A stretch of DNA of 64,000 bases from Ramazzottius varieornatus (taxonomy: Eukaryota > Tardigrada > Eutardigrada > Parachela > Ramazzottiidae). The notes under the pieces were generated by a model that was not told where the DNA came from, did no database searches, and saw only the letters and a list, made by a program, of their open reading frames with translations. Positions 1 through 9,502 of the stretch are shown in pieces (the stretch's first letter is position 1; the number at the start of each line of letters is the position of its first letter). The stretch is taken from NCBI GenBank assembly GCA_001949185.1, contig BDGG01000001.1:5200629-5264628 (forward strand), written 5' to 3'. The translations under genes and the position numbers were made by a program.

Positions 1-107
1 GATCGTTATCCCAAGTAGCGCACTCTTTCCAGCCGAAGAGATGAGAATGTGCGCCCGTTAAGACAACAATCCCAACGTTGTTTGCCAGCCTCGCAGTTGG
101 CACTTAC

Positions 108-2704
108 CAAATCTCCTTGCCACTTGCCATCATACTTGGCCTCATAAGAGCGGTCCGATGGACGTTGCTGATCGATGCTGGTTCGGGTCGAGCCCTGGGA
201 AAAGAGAAACCATGAAAGATCTTGACAACAGTCTACAAACTGGAGTAATCTACAGCCGGAAGTGAGTAAGTACCGTGGCTTCATAGTTGCGACCCTGAGC
301 GTGGGCGGAATCATAAGTGACATCACGTCCGCCCTGTTGGTAGTGCTGATGTTGACGATCAGCAGGAGCCCCATTGACGTAATCATAGAACTGGGCACCA
401 CCAGTGCGTTGTCCGTAGTCACGATCTCGGCCGTTGACGTCCATGTTGCGGAACTGCTGGTTCATGTTGTCTAAACGGTTGTCAATGTTCTGTCCGTAGT
501 TGCCTCGGTCGCCGTAGGTATTTCGGCCGTTGTTGCTGTCGTTGTAGCCACGGTTGTTTTCGTAACCACCTCGCTAGAAAATAAATCCGGTAACTTCATA
601 TTGATAGTATTTCACAGGAAACACCGCCGGATCTTCGAGCACAATCGCGATATTATTGTTGAAGTACGCATGATTCGGGAGCTCGGCAAGCAATCACGAG
701 ATTCTTTGACCAACTGGCGCAAGTTTTCGGTGTAATTAGCTGAAAGTGTGCGCCACTTAGAAAAACGGGCAGTGGATTTTGTTCTCATGGGTTCGCTCTT
801 TCGTTAGTCGAATATTTTTATTGTTTAGAGAAAGTTATGCCATCGAAGCAGACGGGGACTCACATTGTATTCATGGTCACGGTTGGGACCATGAGTAGCG
901 CCATACCGATCGCTGCTGTTGAACTCGTGGTGACGGCTGTGGCTCTGACGGTCCAGACGAGGATCGTATCCACCAGGGTTGCGGCTGTAGTCACTAGAGT
1001 TGTTGCGTCCATCGTTGCGGTTGAACTGGCTGTAGTGGTGGTTTCCATCGCGACTGTAGTCTTGGCCGGAGTACTGAGCTGAGTGGCTGTTACGACCGTG
1101 ACTGTCCTGCAAGACCGTCAACAACTTCAGACGATTTCCTCATTCAACAAACGGGAAGAAGTAGGCTCACAAAGGAGGAAGTGCAACGGGAAAATTACCT
1201 GCGAGTACTGGTTGTAGTTGTTGCGGTCGTACTGCGGTCCCTGGTTGTTGTACATGTCAGCGCTGCCTCGACGATCAGCGCTACCACGGCGATCGTGCTC
1301 ATGACTAGCGCGACGATCACGGTCGTTCTCGTGGCCCTGGCCAGAAAAGCGACGAGCGTCAGTGCCAGGGAAGTGGTCGCGAGAATGGCGGCTGTATTCG
1401 TTGTCGTCGTTCCGAGCCCGGTAGTCGGCGTTGGCCTCCTTGCGCAGCTCGAAGCTGTTGGTCGTCTGCTGGTTCAGACGGTCAGACTGGCTGGGGTCGG
1501 CTCGGTGGATAGTGCGTTGAGCCTGCAACGAAAAACATTTTCCGAATGTAGTCTCCAAATGTTATGGGTGGTCGAATGTAGGACTTACGGTGATATCTCG
1601 GCTGGTTCCATCAGGAGTGCCAGTTCGCAGTTGTTCGGCAGCAACGCTGTTGCGGTGCTGGCCAGGGCTTCGGGCGTCAGTCTCGCGTCCTTCGATGCGC
1701 TTTCGTTCCTGCTCTGCATCGTACTTCGGAACCTTCAAGAAATCAACCACCCAATTATAGAAATGCAACAAAAGTCCGGAACCGCGCTAATACGATGCAA
1801 TTTTGCGTCGGAATCCAGTGTGAAATACAAACCAAGGTAGATTTTAATGAGCAACCAGTCAAACGCGCTGTGGTTTCTTTACACTCGGATCAAGCGCTCA
1901 CCTGGACGCCGTGGTCGCGATCGTAAGTCTCGGCGTTCTTGTAGCCAGCAACGTATCCATCGTTGCGGGTCGAAGACTGGTCTGGAAGATGCTGGCCGAC
2001 GAGAGCTTTGCCCTCAGCGGAGAAGCGCTGGGTGCCGGTGAAACCTCGAGGATCGGTCAGGCGGTCCACAACTTCAGATCGATCGAGAGTCTACAACAGA
2101 AAACCACCATAAAGAATGAAGTAGAGCACGACCGGAAGTTGAGCGACATGATTAAGAGTGTTCCCTACCGTCATTTCGAGCGAAAGAGAAGGTTTGTTTC
2201 AAAAAAGAAAAGGATCAGATGCTCAAGAGCGAAAAAGCGGATGAAAGCAAGAACGGAGAACTCACAGTGGTGTTGTGCAGGCCTGGCTGAGAGCGAGACT
2301 GTAGCTTGGTAACAATTCTTTGGACTTCCGCGTTGGCGTCCTGTGGATTTCTAGATTCCACCAAAGCTCCCACGAAATCCTTGAACTCATCAAATGACAG
2401 CGTTTTCTCATTCCTATGCAACAGAACCGAAAGGTCAAAAGATTTTCGCGCAATCCAAACCCGCTATTAGTGGTTCATCAATCTCACATGCTTCTTACCC
2501 AGCAATTTTCTTGAAGGCTATGCTGCTCTCTGCCGTCGAGAACTTCTCACCAAAAGCGCCAGTTTCGTTAAACCATTTATCGATATTCGAAAGCGTGATG
2601 TTGTCTCCTCGAAAAGTGTCATCGCCAAATCTTCCGTAGCGTTCATAGCCAGTTCGGAGTTGGTCCAACGAGGACTTAATCACAGAGTTCCAATCTACTG
2701 GCAT
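108..2704 (-). CDS. TPPP/p25-alpha family protein with long disordered C-terminal tail (partial, 3' end off window)
   Basis: Eight exons were read on the minus strand: 2704-2499, 2413-2266, 2090-1902, 1732-1589, 1522-1199, 1106-864, 573-274 and 194-108. Phases agree throughout and give at least 547 codons. Residues 1 to about 180 match the p25-alpha/TPPP family, which binds and bundles microtubules. They show an EF-hand-like start (LSNIDKWF), a TLSFDEFKDFV segment, and the C-terminal signature VDRLTDPRGFTGTQRF followed by DGYVAGYKNAETYD. The remaining 366 or more residues are low-complexity and hydrophilic (Arg, Asp, His, Tyr, Asn, Gly, Ser), with a repeated DRRGSA unit, and should be disordered; family members normally stop near 180-220 residues. 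All introns after exon 2 are phase 0. ATG 2704 was chosen because a 5'UTR acceptor (gcttacag) lies just upstream. The last donor (107-106) has no acceptor inside the window. The exon 7 donor gtactt is weak. Confidence 0.85.
655..785. repeat. MITE-like repeat family A, copy 1
   Basis: This copy lies inside the TPPP intron between exons 6 and 7. Its core (about 712-765) has the inverted arms ctggcgcaagttttcggtgt and tgtgcgccacttagaaaa around an attagctg centre. The same core recurs near 5941, 15639, 15686, 36013, 36851 and 39250, so this is a dispersed family of short palindromic elements. I see no coding capacity. Confidence 0.6.
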
Positions 2705-3323
2705 TTTCCTTCTTGTTAAGAATCTGTAAGCAACCACTGTAAATCAGACTCCGCTTCCGATGGTGCTGAATAAATTTCGGGCGGAAACAGCGGACAGAAC
2801 TACTCGGGATAACTCAGCTGGTTAAAAATTCGAGTTGAAAGAGGAAATTGATGTTAGCGCGAGCAAAAACGATTCACGAGAAAAAAACACTTGGACAGTA
2901 TTTTTCACCGTCCACTCTTCAAGATCCCGTGTCCGAAGAATCCAGAATAGATGTTGCTACGCATGAGAAGAGCGGAAGCAATTAAACGGATGTGGTTTTT
3001 AATGGCGACAGAGTGGAGCTGGCGGAAGGCCTCCGCCGGACAATTTTTCGGCCATTTCCAAAAATTTGGTATAACAAGTATATGAAAGTGAGCACTGAAA
3101 AACGCGAAGAACAAGTGAAAAGTTGCCGTAGCTTGTGCTGCTTTGAAGAGCAAAATGTCACAAAACAGTACGAATTTTGATTCAGGAGATGAAAAGGCAG
3201 TTAAGAGATGAACAAAAATTGCACAGTAATTTTGGCACAGGACAAATCGAGGAACGTCAAGTACAAAAATGAGCACGAGGAGCCTTGGAGGAAGGAGATC
3301 CGTCACAGAGAACGATGATTTCC

Positions 3324-4492
3324 TCAAGCCATGGTGGGAACAGGTTGCAGTCCTCGTCCACCGAGATGGTCACGATAACTGTGGACAGCCACCAAAGCCA
3401 GAATCTGCCAAGTAAAATTCGAATTGAAAAATATTCGTTCCAAAAGAATAATCATGCAGAAACTACGTCGCCATAAAAGAGGAGTATCTGACTTACGTCG
3501 CCAAAGATGAGAATGCCGAAGACGATCATGCTGGCGTACATGGAGGTGCTGACATTGTTATACTTGATCTGGAAGAAAGAAAATCCAGAATTAAGCATCA
3601 ACACTATCAACCACTGTCTCAAATATGGCAACGAATATTCTTCAACCACATCAACTTACGTCCATGTTGGTGTAGTAGTATATCTGCCAGCAAACCATGG
3701 CGATCTGGTAGATAATGAACAGGGTGAAGATTCCCATCCAGAAGGCGAGCATCCCAGGCGCTTTCTGGAAGACAAACAAATCAAAATTGAGGCCCAATAA
3801 GTTACTGGCAATAATCATTATCAATACCAACATTGCTCTTCAATCGACAATCAACCCTCGCGTCAAGTACAGTGTACGACAAGATAAACCGTTAAAAATG
3901 GTTGTGTGGAGCCAGATGGCTAGAGCCAATGAAATTTGCGCATGCAGCAAAACCTAGTTCTCATTGGCTGAGTCGTAAGTAAGCTCAGCTAGAGTGTTAC
4001 GCCCATTTTTAACGGTTAATTTTGTCGTACACTGTAGAGCAGCTCTGCTTGACGCAAGGGTTGATTGAAACTGATACAGGCTATTGATTTAACGGAAACT
4101 ACTCACACATCGAATATTAAATTTGTTCTCTTCTTAATTAGAAATAGAAAAGCGTTCTGGTTTTCGGGTCATTCGCGGGAGCTGGTACTTGGTGTGCAAA
4201 GAATCGTACTCGGAAAAGACCAACGATGAGGACCAGTCCAGCGAAGAAGAGCAAGATGGCGAAGATGAAGCTGACGATGCGAGTCCAGACGATGTAGTCC
4301 GAAGCTTGGATTATATCGTGGATATTGAACAGCAACAATAGACCGGCCAGCAACTGCAACAAAGACAATCATTGCAACGGGTCAAGGATTTCCTGGAGAA
4401 AGAGAACAGCAGGTACGTACGAACGTATAGAAGGCCACCATAAAGCATCCAGTCTTCAACGAGCACAGCAGGCACGACTTTAGCAGTCCCAT
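3324..4492 (-). CDS. Tetraspan membrane protein with N-terminal Cys cluster and SLKTG motif
   Basis: Five exons: 4492-4421, 4353 to 4210 or 4189, 3764-3660, 3568-3497 and 3404-3324. They encode about 157 or 164 residues; the exon 2 donor is ambiguous between two GTAC sites in the same phase. Four hydrophobic segments are clear: one crossing the exon 1/2 junction (about 15-33), one in exon 2 (VSFIFAILLFFAGLVLIVGL), one in exon 3 (FWMGIFTLFIIYQIAMVCW) and one across exons 4-5 (MYASMIVFGILIFGDILALV). The N-terminus KSCLLCSLKTG resembles the Cys-rich start and SLKTG motif of insect Pasiflora/DUF4728-type tetraspans, which act at cell junctions. That family link is inferred from the motif only. 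Both tails are short. A foldback element sits in the exon 2-3 intron. The ATG has no competing start nearby, and the region from 3323 to about 2900 looks like 3'UTR. Confidence 0.7.
3841..4070. repeat. Foldback/MITE-like inverted repeat in tetraspan intron
   Basis: The left arm (about 3845-3900) carries tcaaccctcgcgtcaag, cagtgtacgacaag and aaccgttaaaaatgg. The right arm (about 3998-4067) carries the reverse complement of the same blocks in mirrored order. The inner part also pairs (agagccaatgaaa with tctcattggctga). The whole 230 bp can therefore fold into one long hairpin. No other copy was noticed in the window. Confidence 0.7.
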
Positions 4493-4529
4493 GGCGATTC
4501 TTGGTTTCTTCCCAACTCTGATCCTCCCT

Positions 4530-5521
4530 CGTAAAGCGCTCCTTCGACTAAAGAAATCTGCAAAGAAGTCGAGGACAAAAAGCTGGTGAACTAAGACGAA
4601 GAAGGTGAGAATGCTGATGGACGTTCAAGATGGCCGGAAATTCGGAGTGATGCGCAGCTTGTGGTGGGCCTTCTAGTTCTGGAAGTCGACTCAACTGACT
4701 GAGTCACCGGACTTGAATTTGGAGGGGCTTAATGAGTCACAGTGGGTTAAGTGTGTGGTGGGAGGAGCCTGGATCCAGCGGGGAAATGCCGGCCGTAGCG
4801 TGTCTGGCTGTTGTCCAGTTGTTGTCCAGTTCCAGTCAGCGCGAGATGGCGGTACAGGTAACATCTTTCAAGACTTTGCCTAAAGCATACAGCTGGTCCC
4901 ATTTTAGCGTCCTCCTGGTTGCTCCTTGTCCCTTACCAACCGAAATCTGTTTTAGGAGGATGTTGGTGTGACGCAAGAACCTTCCGTTGGTTCTACAGCA
5001 CAAGGGAAAGACGGTGAATGCGCCCAGCATAGCGACGCACGAGAAGACTCGCACCAGCTGAGGTGGACCATGTGGTTAGTTCCATGTAGAACTTCTATCG
5101 CATCGATATCGTAGCAGGCAACTGGGCTAGGTAAGTCATCAAGCGCGAAAGTCCAACAAGTTCTACTACGATTGTGGCGGCATTGTCCCATTAACAATGT
5201 AACTCAGAACGTCAAAACTGATAGCTGACTGAACAACGCGTCCATATCGCCAGCCCATCGACGTTTACGAGGTCTTCATTGATAAGAGACTCGGATACGA
5301 TAACGTAAGCTTTGATTTTAGGAACGACACGGTCGTCAATCGTTTTATTGGCTGAGAATGAACATTCAAAGATGCAAGAGGAAACTGCAGCGGTTGCCTC
5401 CTTGTAAGTCCTTGTGACCATGTTCGAACCTCCGCCGACCAGATCAGCGCCATCCCCAAATCACTGTGGGTGCTAGGCTTACGCGGCGAGTCCAGCTTCA
5501 GAGTACGGTACGGTTTCAGCA
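4530..5521. other. Divergent intergenic region between tetraspan (-) and SLC5 gene A (+)
   Basis: No open frame here has recognisable protein similarity. A short tandem tgttgtccagt doublet lies at about 4808-4832. A tttcag acceptor-like sequence ends two bases before the SLC5 start, so a 5'UTR exon of SLC5 gene A may lie here. Promoters for both flanking genes are expected but no clear TATA element was seen. Confidence 0.4.
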
Positions 5522-8500
5522 ATGGCCAGGCAGCCGGTTCGAAGCCTGGACGACGTTCCCGTCTTCTCCTGGGCAGATTATGTGGTTCGTTTCTAGTTGC
5601 TTCTATGATCCGCAGTGTGATTATTTTATGTTCTGTCTGTGGTCGTGCAGGTATTGGCATTAATGCTTGCCATCTCGGCTGGCATCGGGATTTTTCATGG
5701 CTGTACAGGCGGGAAGCAGAGGACTGCGGGAGAGTTCTTGCTGGGAGACCGCAACCTTCACATATTTCCGGTGGCCATGTCGTTGCTATCTGGCTTTCTG
5801 TCTTCCGTCACTCTTCTGGGAATACCTTCCGAGGTAAGAACCGAATCTTTGTACATAGGTAGTTACGAGAAACATTCGGGACGTGGGCAATTGACCTGAA
5901 GCAGATCCTTCTCATAAGCGGTGCACTGTATTTGGCTGGAACTGCGCGTCACTTGGGAAAACGACCTGGTTCAGATCATTTGCCTACGTCCCGGTTAATA
6001 GGTTCTGCCGAATAGGATTCCAGCATTTCTCTGGTTTGTCTTCATCGTTTGTTGGACACTGCAGCCTCCTCGAAGAGAGTTTGCAGCGATGTGTCAGCTC
6101 CTTTGATTTCCTTTTCAGACTTACATGAATGGAATGGGATACTGGCTGATATGCCTATCATTCTGCATTGCCATCCCAATGGTGATCTTTGTCTACATGC
6201 CCATTTTTTACAACCTTCGATGCATTTCCGTCTTCGAGTACTTGGAGAAACGTTTCTCCAGACCGCTCCGTATTTACGCACTGAATATGTTTGTTCTGAA
6301 CATGGTGTGTCGCTCTATCTTCCGAAACGCCACAAGTACTTTGTCTTCGACGGTGCCGGTTATTGTTCTTCTGTTTACTTTTCTTTAGATAATCTACTTG
6401 GCAGTCGTCCTTTACGGCCCATCAACCGCGCTCAGCGCCGGCAAGTGTCACCTTATCAAACCTATCAAACCGTTCACAAATTCCCGGATAAATAACAACG
6501 GCCTTCGTTAAATCAAGACTAACATTCTGATAATTTTTCCGTATTTTTGTTTCCGGTTTCCGGCTATCAGAGGTAACATAATATGGTTTTAGTGACTCAA
6601 ATACCGGAGTGGGCTTGTATACTGATCGTCGGCTCCATCTGCACTTTTTACACTTCCATCGTAAGTTTACTTTACATCGCATCTTCTTTTACGTTTCCTC
6701 TCCTGTGTTCCGTGATACTCCCAGTAACGCAGCAGTGTGAACGAGAAAAATATTGGCAGGGCGGAGTCAAGGCAGTCATATGGACGGACACTTTCCAGCT
6801 AACTCTGATGTTCGGAGGTGCCATCACCGTTTTAGCTGTGGCCATCTACCACGTCGGAGGACTGGATACCGTTGTGGACCTTGGCCAGCGCTCAGGGCGC
6901 TTCGACGATCTTTACAAGTGAGACCATAATTGTTAACGCAGAGTGTTGTTAGTTCTGGACAAGTAGGTTTATGTCGGCATAATTTCCACTTATTCAGAAA
7001 GGGAAACAGCAACGCTAGTTTTTGTGGCTCGTACTGCAGCGGAAATTACCTTGACCAACCATTTTCCCATACTCGCTTTTGTGTAGTTTCAGCGTAGATC
7101 CGAAAAGCCGTCATACAGTATGGTCAGTTATCATCGGTGGAGTCTTTTTCTGGCTGAGCATCTACGGCGTCAACCAGTCCCAAGTCCAGAGATACTTGAG
7201 CCTGCCCACGTTACGACAAGCTCAGTTGTGCTTATGGACGGGTCTTCCGGGCTTCATTGCCATGATCACCATTACATCCTGGACAGGCTTAGCGTTCTAC
7301 GGCTACTTCCGATACTGCGATCCCCTATGGCAAGGTCTCATCTCGTTCCCTGACCAAATACTGCCGCTCTTCACGATGGAGACACTTGGCCACCTACCGG
7401 GACTTCCGGGTCTCGTGGTCATTGGAGTCTTTAGTGGGTCGCTGAGTACCATCAGCTCAGGAGTCAACTCGCTGGCCGCCAACTTCTTGGAAGACTGCTG
7501 TAGATTGCTCAAGCCTGATCTATCGGTAGACGCTCAGGCTAAGCTTTCACGAGCTGCAGGTATGAACATCGTACCGCTCCGAAAATTTGCTCCTGCGGGA
7601 TAACGTTGCAAACAGTTTCCTTGTCTTGTAGCGGTTGGATTTGGGCTTTGCTGTATTGGCTTGGCCTTCGTTGTTTCCATGCTGGGAGGAGTCATCGAGG
7701 TAAAGTGGACAGGTCAGTCATCCACAATCCGTCAGTCGAAATCCAATTTCCTTTTTTCAGTTCGCGTATGCCTTGTTCGGGATGATAAGTGGTCCTTTGC
7801 TCGGTCTGTTTGCTTCCGGTATATTTTTCCCGTGGACGAACTCTAAGGTAAAATGTACAAAACATCACTGAACGTTTTCTCTGGGTAGGAAGTGAAAACC
7901 CGCTCCAAAGTCAGAACTATAGTACGAACTGATCGCGGTTTCGGATGTCTGTCTGTGTATTTTACAGGGTGCTGCAGTGGGCTTTACGGTTGGTTTGACT
8001 ATGACTCTGTGGGTTGGAATAGGAGCAAAGCTGGCTGGTCCGATGTACCCACAACCGGTTCGTGGTCGGACGGTGGATCCAGTCGGCTGTCCTTCACTCC
8101 GAGTCCGAGGGGACTATCCGATGATCAAGGACGTTGTTCAGAACAAGTACGTTCTATTGAAGCCACATTCGCGTGACGGATTCAGCTCTGCCAGTCTTTA
8201 CTTCCAGTTAATAGGACTCATGAAACCTTCTCCTTTCCAGTGCAGAAATTTTGGATCTTTATGAGATGTCCTACTTATGGTAAGCCGTAATGAAAGCGCA
8301 AATTTCCTTTGGATTCTGAATGGGTACTTTGATTTCTCACCCATCTGTTTGTTAGGTATGGTCCGTTGGGATGTGCCACCACAGTTCTCATCGCTTCGCT
8401 AGTCAGCCTGTGTACCGGAAGGACACACGGAGAAGACGTGGACCCTCGGCTATGTTACCCGCTCTTCGCCAACCTTGCCTTCTGTTTGCCAGAACGTATA

Positions 8501-8782
8501 AGGAGAAAACTGTGGTTTGGAGTCCCCTACGACAAGGTAATTGTCGATCCGGACGCGAAAGACCCGACCCACCTCCTCCGGTCCGGCTTAGCGTCAACAG
8601 CCACCACGGTGACGATAGTAGAGCAACCTCCACCTTCCCCATCCATCATTGTGACGCCAGCTAGTCCAGAGTTTCCACAGAAAGGGGCGGACCATGACAG
8701 TCAAGTGGTACAGAAGAAGGAAAGAGCCAAGTCGGGAGAGATCGATTCGTTGGAATATGAGATCAAAATGACGGTTCTCTGA
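5522..8782 (+). CDS. SLC5 sodium-coupled monocarboxylate-type transporter, copy A
   Basis: Twelve exons give 660 residues: 5522-5584, 5651-5833, 6119-6304, 6389-6440, 6593-6660, 6760-6917, 7087-7559, 7632-7699, 7761-7847, 7968-8146, 8241-8279 and 8356-8782. All phases agree. The product is a many-helix membrane symporter of the SMCT/SMVT branch (SLC5A8/12/6), which couples sodium to uptake of monocarboxylates or related anions. Family landmarks include GCTGGKQRTAGEFLLGDR after TM1, the YMPIFYNL and SVFEYLEKRF segment, the VQRYLSLPT loop, and GVFSGSLSTISSGVNSLA. Intron 4 starts with GC rather than GT (6441-6442), while copy B has GT there. The C-terminus ends in TVL, a class I PDZ-ligand pattern; human SLC5A8 also ends in a PDZ motif. 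A second, diverged copy follows immediately in the same orientation. Substrate cannot be read from sequence. Confidence 0.93.
5935..5990. repeat. MITE-like repeat family A, half copy
   Basis: gcgcgtcacttgggaaaacgacctggttcag in intron 2 of SLC5 copy A resembles the right arm of repeat family A, closest to the copy near 15721. Only one arm is evident. Confidence 0.4.
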
Positions 8783-9502
8783 GCACTGAAATTTTTCTTC
8801 TTTTTTCTGAACGAGACTCTCTTGCGAAATAAGATTTCAACTTCGATCGGAGGCTTGTTTGATCTGCGACGCATGGATTTTTTCCTTTGCCCTTCAAAAC
8901 ATCGACGAGTTGCGAACACTGTCCGTTCGGGAAATTTGTTATCGCTCCGCTGTACATTTTGCACCTCGGTATGCAGGTAGTTGTCTAATCGGTGGCCCCA
9001 CTCGTTTTATGGTGTAACAATGGAAGTGAAATTTTGATAAGATTTGAGGAGCTCGAAGAAATAAAAGCGATATGTGATATTGTTGGTATCCTGCATTCCA
9101 GCGTCCGTCCGTCGGAAACTTTTCCAGGGGCAATCCACATTCCAGCCGCCCAGTCTGACAGTTCGTTCTGCTAGCGGGACGGTAAAACATACCGCTCAGC
9201 ACAGGATCCGCCCTACGAAAACTCGTATTGTCTCACTCGCATTAATGCGCAGCAAACCGTGATCCCTCCACCAGTCAGCTCACCATATCCTACTCCTTGG
9301 TACAACGTCTGCGAAGGTATCAAGTTACCTTCATGGCCCCGTAAGGAATTGGAAGTTCATCTCGGCACTAGTCCTCCACCTTTCCTCGGTTTTGCTGACT
9401 CGTGGGCAGCTTTCTTGACTCTGAATCGCTCCCTCATCCGACGGCTGTCATCCCTTGCTGGGACGTATGTCCCCGGTGCCCTGGAGCTAACGGATCCACA
9501 AG
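8783..9502. other. Intergenic region between the two SLC5 paralogues
   Basis: This stretch of 720 bp holds the 3'UTR of copy A and the 5' region of copy B. No additional coding exon matching the SLC5 family or any other family was found, and no clear AATAAA signal was seen after copy A. Confidence 0.4.

Noticed and set aside
1181-1840. 219-codon plus-strand frame rich in Val and Ala
   Set aside because: It is antisense to the TPPP tail exons. Its composition follows from the repetitive sense codons, and it crosses supported splice sites.
2905-3327. 140-codon hydrophobic minus-strand frame
   Set aside because: It lies downstream of the tetraspan stop, in the probable 3'UTR, without domain features or splice support.
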